From the NCBI RefSeq assembly GCF_030646615.1, contig NZ_JAUSLG010000081.1, positions 1 to 41,101 on the forward strand: a stretch of 41,101 bases of DNA, in the 5' to 3' direction. Under the pieces are notes generated by a model. The model did not search any database, had not been told where the DNA came from, and worked only from the letters and a program-made list of their open reading frames with translations. Below are positions 13,636 to 22,823 of this stretch, in pieces. Position numbers and translations under genes: made by a program. This DNA comes from Phenylobacterium sp. Its GTDB lineage: Bacteria; Pseudomonadota; Alphaproteobacteria; Caulobacterales; Caulobacteraceae. The stretch's first letter is position 1. Each line of letters starts with the position of its first letter.

Positions 13636-14328
13636 ATGAGTTTCTGGCGCAAAATCGCTGGCCTTGCCGTCCGTCTCCCCGACGCGGCAGAGTGCCCCGA
13701 CTGCCCTGCCGGCCTGCCGGGGCAGGATCCTGCGTTCTCGACCGCTGTCACCGCCCTGGGCGCCAAGCTGGCGCGGGCCGATGGCGAGGTGGGACGTGCG
13801 GAGTTTGACGCCTTTTCCGAAGTCTTCCAGTCCGATGAGGCCTCCCGGCCCAATATCCGGCGCCTCTACAATCTGGCCCGCCAGACCACTCGCGGCTTCG
13901 AGAGCTATGCTCGGCGTCTGTCGCGGCGCTATCGCAACTGTCCCCAAATCCTTGAGGATGTGCTGGACGGCCTGTTCCACATCGCCGCCTCCGACGGGGC
14001 CGTCACCGATGACGAACTCGCCTATCTGGAGCGGGTGGCCGAACTGTTCGGCTTCTCCGAGCTGGTGTTCCGGCGGCTGAAGGCGACGCATCTCGGCCTG
14101 GGCGCCGATGATCCCTATGCCGTACTCGGCGCGCCGCACGACGCCAGCGACGATCAGCTGCGGGCGGCCTGGAAGATCGCCCTGATCGAGAACCACCCCG
14201 ACCGCGCCCGCTCCCGGGGCCTGCCCCAGGAGTTCATCGAGGTCGCCGAGGCCAAGGCCAAGGCGATCAACTCGGCCTTCGAGGCGGCGATGCGAGAACG
14301 CCGCGAAATGGCGCTGGTCGGCGCATAA
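13636..14328 (+). CDS. TerB/DnaJ domain protein (DjlA-like co-chaperone)
   Basis: 230 residues. A TerB-like helical domain (about 33-150, with acidic repeats ADGEVGRAEFDAF and SDGAVTDDELAYL) is followed by a C-terminal J domain carrying the Hsp70-stimulating HPD tripeptide (187-189). This order is that of DjlA, a J-protein that works with DnaK. Unlike E. coli DjlA I see only a weak N-terminal hydrophobic segment (KIAGLAV), so membrane anchoring is uncertain. A Cys pair in ECPDCP near the N-terminus is unusual and could bind metal. The start is ATG at 13636; a longer reading from TTG at 13585 adds 17 residues without similarity to a signal. The ribosome site is weak. Divergent from the 5-oxoprolinase gene. 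Confidence 0.85.
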   Translation: MSFWRKIAGLAVRLPDAAECPDCPAGLPGQDPAFSTAVTALGAKLARADGEVGRAEFDAFSEVFQSDEASRPNIRRLYNLARQTTRGFESYARRLSRRYRNCPQILEDVLDGLFHIAASDGAVTDDELAYLERVAELFGFSELVFRRLKATHLGLGADDPYAVLGAPHDASDDQLRAAWKIALIENHPDRARSRGLPQEFIEVAEAKAKAINSAFEAAMRERREMALVGA

Positions 14329-14361
14329 AGCGTCATCCTGTCGCCACCTTCGCTTCGGAGA

Positions 14362-14390
14362 TTGACGTTCGGGAGCGTAAGGCGAACATA
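14362..14390 (+). promoter_or_regulatory. Possible promoter before the small membrane protein
   Basis: TTGACG at 14362-14367 and AACATA at 14385-14390, 17 bases apart, resemble a sigma70-type promoter. They lie 38 bases before the preferred start. Seen by eye only. Confidence 0.35.
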
Positions 14391-14427
14391 TTCGTTAGCC
14401 CTCCAGATGGAGCGACCAGAGAAGACC

Positions 14428-14727
14428 ATGGCTCAGCAGGACCCTCAGGGCGGCAAGTCGGCCCTTCAAAGCCTCACCGCGGCCGGCGGCGCGATCGCGG
14501 CGGCCGTCGCCGTCGTGGTCGGCGTGGTCCTGGCCTTCGTCTTCGCCGCCACAGTGGTGGTCTTCGGCCTGGTGCTCAGCGCCCTGGTGGCGCTGGTCGC
14601 CCTGGCGGTGCGGGCCAGTCGTCTGGGCCGACGCAGGTCGAGCGCGCCGGAGGATGACGGGATCCTCGAAGCCCGCCATCTGGGCGGCCACAGCTGGGTG
14701 GCCTATGGTTGGAACGAGCGCGCCTAG
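14428..14727 (+). CDS. Small inner-membrane protein, unknown function
   Basis: 99 residues with a short polar start (MAQQDPQGG), a hydrophobic region of about 50 residues that can form two membrane helices (AAGGAIAAAVAVVVGVV and FVFAATVVVFGLVLSALVA), then a basic RASRLGRRR stretch and a soluble tail ending WVAYGWNERA. The positive charges after the second helix suggest both ends face the cytoplasm. I recognise no family. The start at 14428 has GAGAAG close upstream; an in-frame ATG at 14407 would add seven residues. It follows the TerB/DnaJ gene by 99 bases with a candidate promoter between. Confidence 0.65.
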   Translation: MAQQDPQGGKSALQSLTAAGGAIAAAVAVVVGVVLAFVFAATVVVFGLVLSALVALVALAVRASRLGRRRSSAPEDDGILEARHLGGHSWVAYGWNERA

Positions 14728-14821
14728 ACTCGCCTGAGACCTGATCTGCGCGCTACGGCGCTTGCCCCTCGCCGGGCCGGCCTCTACCCTCGATTCAAAC
14801 AATCGTTGGGAGACGAAGCGA

Positions 14822-15112
14822 ATGATCGGCGTAGTGGCGACCCTCAAGGTCCAGGACGGCAAGGGCGACGAGTTCGAGGCGGTGTTCAAGGACCTCATGG
14901 CCCAGGTGAAGGCCAACGAGCCGGGCTGCATCGCCTACCAGCTCACCAAGAGCCGCACCGAGGCCGGGACCTACAAGGTGCTGGAGCTCTACGCCAACGA
15001 GGATGCGCTCAAGGCCCACGGCCAGAGCGAGTACTTCAAGGCCGCCGGCCCGAAGATGGGCCCCTGCCTCGCCGGCCGTCCGGAAATCGAATACCTCGAC
15101 GCCGTTCAGTAG
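14822..15112 (+). CDS. Antibiotic-biosynthesis-monooxygenase (ABM/YgiN-type) protein
   Basis: 96 residues forming a ferredoxin-like alpha/beta fold of the ABM family. Members such as YgiN act on quinols, and others are heme-degrading or of unknown activity. Family traits are the opening strand IGVVATLKVQDGKGDEFEAVF, the central NEPGCIAYQLTKS (typical EPGC--Y), the strand YKVLELYANEDALKAHGQSEYF, and the final short strand. The start ATG at 14822 is preceded by GGGAG nine bases upstream. It is followed by an intrinsic terminator, so the Old Yellow Enzyme gene downstream has its own promoter. Quinone or electrophile handling is a reasonable guess for both, but the true substrate is unknown. Confidence 0.85.
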   Translation: MIGVVATLKVQDGKGDEFEAVFKDLMAQVKANEPGCIAYQLTKSRTEAGTYKVLELYANEDALKAHGQSEYFKAAGPKMGPCLAGRPEIEYLDAVQ

Positions 15113-15134
15113 GCTCACTCAGAACCCGTTGAAG

Positions 15135-15166
15135 AGCCCGGGATCCCACCGCAGGTCCCGGGCTTT
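15135..15166 (+). terminator. Intrinsic terminator after the ABM gene
   Basis: Nine-base-pair perfect stem AGCCCGGGA/TCCCGGGCT (15135-15143, 15156-15164) with a 12-base loop, followed only by TTC, so the U tract is weak. Confidence 0.65.
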
Positions 15167-15243
15167 CGCATGTCTGGGCCGGCCGTGGGGCCGCTGACAG
15201 AATTTCTACAGTGACGGCTGGGGTGACTTGTCCTTAGGTTCGG

Positions 15244-15261
15244 TTCGAACGAACGTTTGAA
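15244..15261. promoter_or_regulatory. Candidate repressor operator before the Old Yellow Enzyme gene
   Basis: TTCGAACGAACGTTTGAA is an 18-base dyad with seven of nine positions symmetric. It ends one base before the Shine-Dalgarno GGAG at 15263-15266. An overlapping imperfect palindrome begins at 15239. TetR-type repressors commonly bind such sites over promoters of ene-reductases; no such regulator is in the window. Confidence 0.45.
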
Positions 15262-15271
15262 TGGAGTTCCC

Positions 15272-16372
15272 ATGGCCGTCGACGCCCTCTTCCGCCCTTT
15301 CAGCTACAAGGGCCTGCACCTCAAGAACCGGATCGTCATGGCGCCCATGACGCGGTCCTTCTCGCCGGGCGGGGTGGCGACCGAAGAGGTGGCGCAGTAC
15401 TACCGCCGCCGCGCCGAGGCCGATGTCGGCCTGATCATCTCCGAGGGTACGGGGGTCAATCGCCCGGCCTCGGTCAATGACAAGAACGTGCCGCGCTTCC
15501 ACGGCGAGGCCGAGCTCGCCGCCTGGAAGCGGGTGATCGACTCCGTCCACGAGGTCGGCGGCAAGATGGCCCCCCAGCTGTGGCATGTGGGCGCCGTGCG
15601 CACCCGCGATCCGGAGTGGGCGCCGTCCGGTCCCTATGACAGCCCCTCAGGCCTGTCGCGTCCCGGCAAGCAGTTTGGCGAGGCCATGACCGACGAGGAG
15701 GTGGCCGACGCCATCGCCGCCTTCGCCCAGGCCGCCGCCGACGCCAAGGCGCTCGGCTTCGACGCCGTCGAACTGCACGGCGCCCACGGCTATCTGATCG
15801 ACCAGTTCTTCTGGGACGGCACCAATGTCCGCGAGGACGCCTATGGGGCCAAGGATCTGCCTGGCCGCGCCCGCTTCGCCGCCGACATCCTGCGCGCCGT
15901 GCGCCAGGCTGTGGGTCCCGACTATCCGGTGATCATCCGGATCAGCCAGTGGAAGCAGCAGGACTATGAGGTGAAGATGGCCGCCAATCCCAAGGAGATG
16001 GAAGCCTGGCTCGGGACGCTGACGGCGGCCGGCGCCGACATGCTGCACTGCTCGCAACGGCGCTTCTGGGAGCCGGAATTCGAAGGCTCGGACCTGAACT
16101 TCGCCGGCTGGGCCAAGAAGCTCACCGGCGTGCCGACCATCACCGTCGGCTCCGTCGGCCTTGATGGGGAATTCATCGCCGCCTTCGCCGGGGAGGGGTC
16201 GCAGCCCGCCTCCCTGGACAAGCTCCTCGACCGCCTGGAGCGGGACGAGTTCGACCTAGTGGGCGTTGGCCGCGCCCTGCTGCAGGACCCCGAATGGGCC
16301 AGGAAGGTCAAGGAAGGCCGCACCGCCGAACTGGCGCCCTTCGAACGGGCCGCCATGGCCAAGCTCTACTAG
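15272..16372 (+). CDS. NADH:flavin oxidoreductase, Old Yellow Enzyme family
   Basis: 366 residues, a TIM-barrel FMN enzyme that reduces activated C=C bonds of enones and similar electrophiles with NAD(P)H. Visible family features are the N-terminal LKNRIVMAPMTRSF, the paired substrate-anion histidines in ELHGAHGYLIDQFF (H169, H172), the following NVREDAYG, and a C-terminal VGVGRALLQDPEW that holds the FMN phosphate. The length is typical. The start ATG at 15272 has GGAG six bases upstream; a longer TTG reading from 15257 would have no ribosome site. It lies downstream of the ABM gene and its terminator, and has a strong dyad just before its ribosome site, suggesting substrate- or stress-controlled expression. 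Physiological substrate unknown. Confidence 0.93.
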   Translation: MAVDALFRPFSYKGLHLKNRIVMAPMTRSFSPGGVATEEVAQYYRRRAEADVGLIISEGTGVNRPASVNDKNVPRFHGEAELAAWKRVIDSVHEVGGKMAPQLWHVGAVRTRDPEWAPSGPYDSPSGLSRPGKQFGEAMTDEEVADAIAAFAQAAADAKALGFDAVELHGAHGYLIDQFFWDGTNVREDAYGAKDLPGRARFAADILRAVRQAVGPDYPVIIRISQWKQQDYEVKMAANPKEMEAWLGTLTAAGADMLHCSQRRFWEPEFEGSDLNFAGWAKKLTGVPTITVGSVGLDGEFIAAFAGEGSQPASLDKLLDRLERDEFDLVGVGRALLQDPEWARKVKEGRTAELAPFERAAMAKLY

Positions 16373-16392
16373 GGCCAGATCGACTGAGGTTC

Positions 16393-16418
16393 GCAGGCCC
16401 GGCGTTCGCCGGGCCTGC
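16393..16418. terminator. Stem-loop between convergent genes
   Basis: Perfect 11-base-pair stem (16393-16403 with 16408-16418) closing a GTTC loop. It lies 20 bases after the Old Yellow Enzyme stop and 12 bases beyond the stop of the convergent SMP-30 gene. There is no immediate U tract on either strand (TTTT comes 10 bases later on plus), so it may end transcripts in both directions or only protect 3' ends. Confidence 0.55.
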
Positions 16419-16430
16419 AGAGCCCCGTTT

Positions 16431-17342
16431 TCAGGCGTTGTAGTTGAGCTTCAGGCCGGGCCGTGGCCAGCGGGCCTTGTAGAGCCGCCCGGTGGCCGAG
16501 GCGGTGATCCAGGCATCGCGCATATCGGCCCCGCCGAAGCAGATATTGGTCACGATCATATCCGGAACCGGGAAGTGCTCGGTCGCGCCCGAGGGGTCGA
16601 AGGCGGTGATCCCGCCGTTGATGATCGTCGCCACGCAGACCTTGCCGCCCGCCTCCACCGCCAGGCTGTCCAACAGCTGATAGCCGGGCAGGTTGGCCAC
16701 CACCCGCCCAGGGCCGAACCCGGCCTGCGCCTTCAACTGGCCCGGCGCCTCGATATCGAAGGCCCAGAGCCGGCCAAGCTGGGTGTCGGCCAGATAGACC
16801 ACATCCTCATCCGGCGAGAGACCCACCCCATTGGGCGAGATCAGGTGGTCGCGCAGCCGCGCCACATGGCTGCCATCGGTCTTGGCGTAGTAGAGCGCCC
16901 CGAACTTGCGGCCCTCGGGCGTGGAGCAGCCATGGTCGCTGAACCAGAAGCCCCCCTGCCGGTCGAAGACCAGGTCATTGGGGCCGACGAACCGCCGGCC
17001 CTCGCAGGCCTCGTAGAGGGTGGTGAGGTCGCCGGTCTTCAGATCGTAGCGCTGGATCAGCCCGCCGGTATGGCTGGCCGGCGTCGGGCCGGGGATGGTC
17101 AGGCCATCCTGCTGTGGCCAGGTGAAGGAGCCGCCATTGTTGGTGATGTAGATCGCCCCGTCCGGACCGATGGCCGCGCCATTGGGGCCGCCGCCGGTCT
17201 CCACCAGGGTCTCGCGGCGCCCGTCCGGGGTGATGCGCGACAGACGCTGGGCCTTGATTTCGGTCAGCACCACCGAGCCGTCGGCCATGGCGATGGGGCC
17301 TTCGGGAAATTCCAGGCCTTCGCAGACCAGTTCGATGTCCAT
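16431..17342 (-). CDS. SMP-30/gluconolactonase-like beta-propeller hydrolase
   Basis: 303 residues of a six-bladed beta-propeller of the SMP-30/gluconolaconase/LRE family, whose members hydrolyse sugar lactones or organophosphates using a divalent metal. Expected metal-site segments are present: EFPEGP near residue 13, GPNDLVFD, and SPNGVGLSPDEDVVYLADT. There is no signal peptide, so the protein should be cytoplasmic. The start ATG at 17342 is set by a strong GAGGAGG seven to thirteen bases upstream; an upstream ATG at 17357 has no such support. It follows folA by 74 bases on the same strand without a visible terminator, so it may be co-transcribed although it has no known link to folate metabolism. 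Exact lactone unknown. Confidence 0.85.
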   Translation of the reverse strand: MDIELVCEGLEFPEGPIAMADGSVVLTEIKAQRLSRITPDGRRETLVETGGGPNGAAIGPDGAIYITNNGGSFTWPQQDGLTIPGPTPASHTGGLIQRYDLKTGDLTTLYEACEGRRFVGPNDLVFDRQGGFWFSDHGCSTPEGRKFGALYYAKTDGSHVARLRDHLISPNGVGLSPDEDVVYLADTQLGRLWAFDIEAPGQLKAQAGFGPGRVVANLPGYQLLDSLAVEAGGKVCVATIINGGITAFDPSGATEHFPVPDMIVTNICFGGADMRDAWITASATGRLYKARWPRPGLKLNYNA

Positions 17343-17416
17343 GGGCGTCCTCCTCATTCTTGTTGAGGGGAGTATGGCCGGCGCCGTGGCGTAAGGGCCA
17401 GGGGCTTCGAGAGGCC

Positions 17417-17935
17417 TCAGCGGCGTTCGAGAACCCGCAGGACGAACGGATATTCATCATCCTCGCCGGCCGGATGACGCACCGCGGAGACTTCGGTCCA
17501 GGCGCCCTCGTCGAAGGGGGCCAGGACCACGTCGCCCTCCACCTCGGCCTCGACCTCGGTCAGATAGATCCGCTGGGCGCGGGGCAGGGCCAGGGCGAAC
17601 AGGGAGGCGCCGCCGATCACGCACACCTCCTCGGCCCCGTCATCCTCGGCCATCTCCCGGCCGATCTGCACCGCCTCGGTGAAGTCCTCGCACACCAGGG
17701 CGTCCCGCGGTGCGAAGGACCCGTCGCGGCTGAGCACGATATTGGTGCGGCCGGGCAGGGGCTTCTTGGGCAGGCTGTCCCAGGTCTTGCGGCCCATGAT
17801 GACCGGCTTGCCCAGGGTCAGGGCGCGGAAGTTGACCAGGTCGCTCTTCAGCCGCCAGGGCAGGCCCCCCTCGCGACCGATGACGCCATTGCGGGCGCGG
17901 GCGATGGGACCGGCGGTGAGGAGGATGCGAGCCAT
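17417..17935 (-). CDS. folA: Dihydrofolate reductase
   Basis: 172 residues. Reduces dihydrofolate to tetrahydrofolate with NADPH, regenerating the cofactor consumed by ThyA. Clear motifs are GLPWRLKSDLVNF (active-site Asp in SDL), GKPVIMGRKTWDSLP, PLPGRTNIVLSR and the NADPH-binding VIGGASLF. Length and order are normal. The start ATG at 17935 gives the usual N-terminus ARILLTAGPIARARNGVIG. It is near thyA, as in many bacteria, but here the two are separated by an antisense nitroreductase gene. It shares a 184-base divergent upstream region with that gene. Confidence 0.95.
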   Translation of the reverse strand: MARILLTAGPIARARNGVIGREGGLPWRLKSDLVNFRALTLGKPVIMGRKTWDSLPKKPLPGRTNIVLSRDGSFAPRDALVCEDFTEAVQIGREMAEDDGAEEVCVIGGASLFALALPRAQRIYLTEVEAEVEGDVVLAPFDEGAWTEVSAVRHPAGEDDEYPFVLRVLERR

Positions 17936-18052
17936 GGACCGGACCTACCCGACCCACGGCTCGCAGGGAAGGCTCAGGCCGTCGCGATGGCGGGTGGGAG
18001 AGCCGCTCACGCCCCAGAGGAGGGGCGCGCGACCCTAAGGGCCCGGGGGAGC

Positions 18053-18066
18053 TTGATCGGCGTCAA
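18053..18066 (+). promoter_or_regulatory. Fnr/FixK-type box in front of the Acg-like gene
   Basis: TTGATCGGCGTCAA fits the Crp/Fnr-family pattern TTGAY-N4-RTCAA. A -10-like CATAAG follows at 18088-18093, which would place transcription start near 18100 and centre the box at about -41, the classic class II activation position. The Shine-Dalgarno GGAGG (18108-18112) and ATG (18120) follow. The geometry is seen in sequence; the identity of the binding protein is inferred. Confidence 0.6.
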
Positions 18067-18119
18067 TGGGCATGGATGAAACGCGCCCATAAGGTCTCCA
18101 CACGGGTGGAGGATGGACC

Positions 18120-19295
18120 ATGGATCGACGGCGCTTCCTGCGGACAGCCGGCCTCACGGGGGCGGGCGTGGTCGTGGCCGGCGGCGCTGCCGCCGCTTAC
18201 CGGGCCAGTAATGTCGGCCTGTTCCCCAGCGATCCGTCGCCGTTCGAGGCCTGGGACGCGCTGGAGGGGCAGAAGCCCGGGGCGGCGGAGGGCCTGCTGG
18301 CGGCTGCGATCCTGGCGTCCAATCCTCACAACACCCAACCCTGGCGCCTCGGGGCGGACGAGACCCTGTTCGTGGTCGAGGCAGATCCCAACCGCCATCT
18401 CGGCGCCTTCGATCCGTTCCGGCGGGAGATGTGGATAGGACTGGGCGGGGCTGTGGCCTGCGCCGAGGTGGCGGCGCCGGGGCTCGGCTTCCGTCTGGGC
18501 GAACCCCAGGTGGTCCAGACCGGGCCGGCCGGCGCCGGGCGGATCGAGGCGGCGATCAGCCGCGTCGATCCCACGCCTCACCCGTTGGCCAGCGGCCTGT
18601 CGGCCCGGCGCACCAACCGCGCGTCCTATGATCCGGCCCCCGTGCCGCTGGAAACCCTGCAGCAGGTGTTGAGCCTGGCCGGGGAGGCGCCTGGGGTGCG
18701 GCTGGCGATCCACCCTCGGGACTCCGACGCCGGTCAGGCCTTTGCCGCGGCCACCGTGTCGGCCACCGAGGCGATCAACGGCGACGCCGAGATGAGCGGC
18801 GACGGCCACAGGTGGTTTCGCCATAACCCCCGGGACGTGGCCCGCCACCGCGACGGCGTCGCCGTGGCCACCTCGGGCCTGTCCCCGGTCATGAGCGCCC
18901 TGGGACAGATGCTGCCGCCCATGGATGCCGCCACCGCCGGCGGCTATTGGCTCGACTCCACACGCCGTCAGGTCGAGGGGGCCGGCGGCTTCGGCTGGAT
19001 GCTGGTGGACGACCTCGATGACCGCAACGCCCAGCTGGCGGTGGGGCGCCTTTGGCAGCGGCTGCACCTGGCCCTCACCGGGGCGGGCCTGGCTGGCCAC
19101 CCCTTGAACCAGCTGCCGGAAATGGTGGATCGCGACCGCCAGCTCGGCCGCAGCGGACCCTGGGCGGCCCAGGCCGCCGCCCTGGCGCCCGAGGGCGGCC
19201 GCCTGACCTTCGGCTTTCGCTTTGGCGGACCCCTTCGCGAGGTCCCGCATTCGGCCCGTCGTCAGCTGGACGCGGTGAGGCTGCAGGCGACTTGA
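18120..19295 (+). CDS. Tat-exported Acg-type nitroreductase-fold flavoprotein
   Basis: 391 residues. The N-terminus MDRRRFLRTAGLTGAG is a twin-arginine signal (R3-R4, then F-L), so a folded, probably FMN-containing protein is exported to the periplasm. The segment LASNPHNTQPWRL (about 66-77) is the signature of the Acg family within the nitroreductase fold, and GLAGHPLNQLPEM matches its C-terminal half. Mycobacterial Acg (Rv2032) is a member of the hypoxia/NO dormancy regulon and may sequester FMN rather than catalyse turnover. The start ATG at 18120 has GGAGG seven bases upstream. The gene lies on the strand opposite to its neighbours, between folA and thyA, and has an Fnr/FixK-like box upstream. 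It ends 34 bases before the end of thyA. Reaction unknown. Confidence 0.85.
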   Translation: MDRRRFLRTAGLTGAGVVVAGGAAAAYRASNVGLFPSDPSPFEAWDALEGQKPGAAEGLLAAAILASNPHNTQPWRLGADETLFVVEADPNRHLGAFDPFRREMWIGLGGAVACAEVAAPGLGFRLGEPQVVQTGPAGAGRIEAAISRVDPTPHPLASGLSARRTNRASYDPAPVPLETLQQVLSLAGEAPGVRLAIHPRDSDAGQAFAAATVSATEAINGDAEMSGDGHRWFRHNPRDVARHRDGVAVATSGLSPVMSALGQMLPPMDAATAGGYWLDSTRRQVEGAGGFGWMLVDDLDDRNAQLAVGRLWQRLHLALTGAGLAGHPLNQLPEMVDRDRQLGRSGPWAAQAAALAPEGGRLTFGFRFGGPLREVPHSARRQLDAVRLQAT

Positions 19296-19329
19296 ATCAG
19301 ACCGTCGGCCCAAAGGCCTTAGCGCGTCC

Positions 19330-20202
19330 TCAGACCGCGATGGGCGCGGCGATCTTGTCGTGGGCCTTGTAGCCAGTGACCTTGAAGTCCTCGTAGTCGA
19401 AGGAAAACAGGTCGCGCTTGTCGGCCAGCGTCAGGGTCGGGAAGGGGTAGGGCTCCCGCGTCAGCTGCTCACGGGCCTGGTCCAGGTGGTTCAGATAGAG
19501 GTGGGCGTCGCCCAGGGTATGGACGAATTCCCCGGGCTCCAGGCCTGTCACCTTGGCCACCATCATCGTCAGCAGGGCGTAGCTGGCGATGTTGAAGGGC
19601 ACGCCCAGGAACACGTCGGCCGAGCGCTGATAGAGCTGGCAGGACAGTCGGCCTTCGGCCACGAAGAACTGGAACAGGCAGTGGCACGGCGGCAGGGCCA
19701 TGTCGTCCACATCGGCCGGGTTCCAGGCGCTGACAATGTGCCGGCGGGAATGCGGCGTGGTCTTCAGGCTTTCGACCACATTGGCCATCTGGTCGATCAC
19801 CCGGCCGTCCGGGGCGGTCCAGGATCGCCACTGCTTGCCATAGACCGGGCCAAGCTCGCCACCCTCGTCGGCCCATTCGTCCCAGATGCTGACGCCCCGC
19901 TCCTGTAGCCAGCCGACATTGGTGTCGCCGCGCAGGAACCACAGCAACTCCAGGATGATCGACTTGCGATGCAGCTTCTTGGTGGTCAGCAGCGGGAAGC
20001 CCTGGGCCAGGTCGAAGCGCATCTGGCGGCCGAATACGCCCAGCGTGCCGGTGCCGGTGCGGTCGCCGCGCTGGACGCCGGTTTCCAGAATGTCGGCCAG
20101 CAGGTTGAGATACTGGCGCTCAGGATGTTCGGCGCGGGACGGGGAGACGTGAGCGTTCACGGGCGAGGCTTTCGCGTCGAATTCAGAGGGCCAGCTTTCC
20201 AT
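19330..20202 (-). CDS. thyA: Thymidylate synthase
   Basis: 290 residues; methylates dUMP to dTMP with methylene-tetrahydrofolate. All key motifs are present: [32 protein letters not shown], the catalytic cysteine in [11 protein letters not shown] (Cys173), [19 protein letters not shown] and the C-terminal IAAPIAV. Compared with E. coli ThyA it has about 27 extra N-terminal residues before ERQYLNLL. The start ATG at 20202 has a GGAG 12 bases upstream; a GTG nearer to the conserved core is possible, so the N-terminus is uncertain. A DUF924 gene lies 59 bases upstream on the same strand and may be co-transcribed. Confidence 0.95.
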   Translation of the reverse strand: MESWPSEFDAKASPVNAHVSPSRAEHPERQYLNLLADILETGVQRGDRTGTGTLGVFGRQMRFDLAQGFPLLTTKKLHRKSIILELLWFLRGDTNVGWLQERGVSIWDEWADEGGELGPVYGKQWRSWTAPDGRVIDQMANVVESLKTTPHSRRHIVSAWNPADVDDMALPPCHCLFQFFVAEGRLSCQLYQRSADVFLGVPFNIASYALLTMMVAKVTGLEPGEFVHTLGDAHLYLNHLDQAREQLTREPYPFPTLTLADKRDLFSFDYEDFKVTGYKAHDKIAAPIAV

Positions 20203-20261
20203 GATTCGCGCAGGCTCCGCGCGGGGCGGCAAGGCCCTGCGGCGGTCGGCCCACAGGTGTC

Positions 20262-20816
20262 TCAACCCGCAAAGCCCCCCTCATCGAGGAAGGCCTGCTC
20301 GCTGGGCGTGGTGCGGCGGCCGAGGGCGGCGTTGCGGTGAGGGAAGCGGCCGAAGCGCACGATGATGTCCCGGTGCAGTTCGGCCCACTTCAGGGTTTCG
20401 GCGTCGCCCTCGGCCGCCTTGAGGGCCGCGCACAGCCGCACGGCTTCGTCCTGGTCGCCCATGTCCTCGGAATGCTCATAGGGCAGATAGAAGAAGGGGC
20501 GCAGGATCGCCTCGCTCGCCTGGTCGTGGCCCGCCGAGATGGCGGCCTTGGCGATGGCCCGGGCCTTGCCGTCGGTGGCGAAGGCGTGGCCGGAGTCGCG
20601 GAAGATGTTGCGGGGGATCTGGTCGAGCAGGATCAGCAGGGCCAGCGCGCCGCCGGCGTCTTCGGCCCAGGCGTCGAGTTCGCCCCGGGCGGCGGCATGG
20701 TGAGCAGCCTCGAAGTCCCGCGCCAGGGCTCGGTCGAAGGCCTCGTCCTTGGCGAACCACTTGGCCGGGCCGGCTTCCCGCCAGGTGTCGACCACCTGCT
20801 TGGCTGTTACGTCCAT
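20262..20816 (-). CDS. DUF924 family protein
   Basis: 184 residues. Belongs to the DUF924 family (TPR-like all-helical fold), recognised by [52 protein letters not shown] and the closing [24 protein letters not shown]. Function is not established for the family. There is no signal peptide, so it is cytoplasmic. The start ATG at 20816 is supported by GGAG six bases upstream. It precedes thyA by 59 bases and is divergent from ilvC. The start region overlaps no other gene, and the 192 bases to ilvC hold both promoters. Confidence 0.88.
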   Translation of the reverse strand: MDVTAKQVVDTWREAGPAKWFAKDEAFDRALARDFEAAHHAAARGELDAWAEDAGGALALLILLDQIPRNIFRDSGHAFATDGKARAIAKAAISAGHDQASEAILRPFFYLPYEHSEDMGDQDEAVRLCAALKAAEGDAETLKWAELHRDIIVRFGRFPHRNAALGRRTTPSEQAFLDEGGFAG

Positions 20817-20914
20817 GGGCTTCTCCAGTGTGGCCGGGGAGTGTCTGCGGGCCGGGCCTGCGGCGCAAGCGGCCTTGATCGTGCAATGAGAGGGCCTGAG
20901 TGACGTTGCGCCGC

Positions 20915-22028
<1,114 letters not shown>

Positions 22029-22068
22029 GGTCCTGCTGCAGATCGCGGCCTAGATCCGGTCGACAAGA

Positions 22069-22100
22069 AGCCCTCTCCCGACGCCGGGGGAGGGCTTTTT
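22069..22100 (+). terminator. Intrinsic terminator of ilvC
   Basis: Eleven-base stem AGCCCTCTCCC with GGGGGAGGGCT (one G-U pair), loop of six, followed by TTTTT to 22100. On the minus strand the stem is followed by TTCTTGT, so it may also stop the convergent M23 peptidase transcript. Confidence 0.9.
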
Positions 22101-22109
22101 CGTGGGCGA

Positions 22110-22823
22110 TCAGTCGGCGGTGGTCTCGATCGCCTGGTAACGGGCCACGATCACGTCGGAGGCGGCGAAGCGTTCCTTGGCCTGAGCCTTGGTCCTGGCC
22201 AGCTCCAGGTGGACGTGGTCGGTCATGCCGCCGGGATAGCGATCCTGCAGGGTGCGCGCCTTGCCGATGGGCGCGCCCAGGGCGACGACCTGGCCCTCTT
22301 TCACGTCGGGGTCGATGTAGAAGACGCGGGCCTCGTAACCGAGCGCCGGGTTGGTGATCTCGACGAACTTCAGGTCCGGATCGCTGGCATAGGCGACGCC
22401 GATCTTGGTCACATAGCCGGAGATCGGGGCTCTGACGGTCTGGCCGGCCTGGGCGGCATAGTCGACCCCCTCGTGGTGGCGGTGGCCGCCATCGCGGGAG
22501 GCGCCGAACGCGCCTGAACCATAGGCGTCGAAGGTGCGCGGCGCCTGGCCTGTGGGGTTGACGAAGTCGGCCGCCCCATCGCCGTCCACATCGCGGCCTT
22601 GCCAGACCAGCTGTCGGGCGACGATGGGTTTGATGACCGGACGGGGACCGCGCATGGCGTCGAACAGCGGCGCTGTGACCTGGGCTTGGGACAGCCTCTG
22701 GACGATCCCGCCCCCGCCGCCGGCGCTGGCGACGGCGCTGGTGGCCACGGTGGCGCAGAGTGTGGCGGCGGTGAGGGCGAACAGGCGGGTGGCCACGAAG
22801 CGCCCGTCCATGCGGGCGATCAT
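22110..22823 (-). CDS. Secreted M23 (LytM-type) metallopeptidase
   Basis: About 237 residues with a signal peptide (RFVATRLFALTAATLCATVATSAVASA) and a C-terminal M23 peptidase domain, a family that cleaves peptidoglycan cross-links or serves as an amidase activator. All zinc and catalytic positions are visible: HHEGVDY (His117, Asp121) and HVHLEL (His203, His205), so it should be active. Between them is the usual beta-rich scaffold with APISGYVTKIG. A calcium-binding-like DVDGDGAADF lies before the domain. The start is uncertain: ATG at 22823 gives a sensible signal peptide but a weak ribosome site; TTG at 22841 and ATG at 22811 are alternatives. Convergent with ilvC and downstream of trmN6 on the same strand. 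Confidence 0.88.
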   Translation of the reverse strand: MIARMDGRFVATRLFALTAATLCATVATSAVASAGGGGGIVQRLSQAQVTAPLFDAMRGPRPVIKPIVARQLVWQGRDVDGDGAADFVNPTGQAPRTFDAYGSGAFGASRDGGHRHHEGVDYAAQAGQTVRAPISGYVTKIGVAYASDPDLKFVEITNPALGYEARVFYIDPDVKEGQVVALGAPIGKARTLQDRYPGGMTDHVHLELARTKAQAKERFAASDVIVARYQAIETTAD

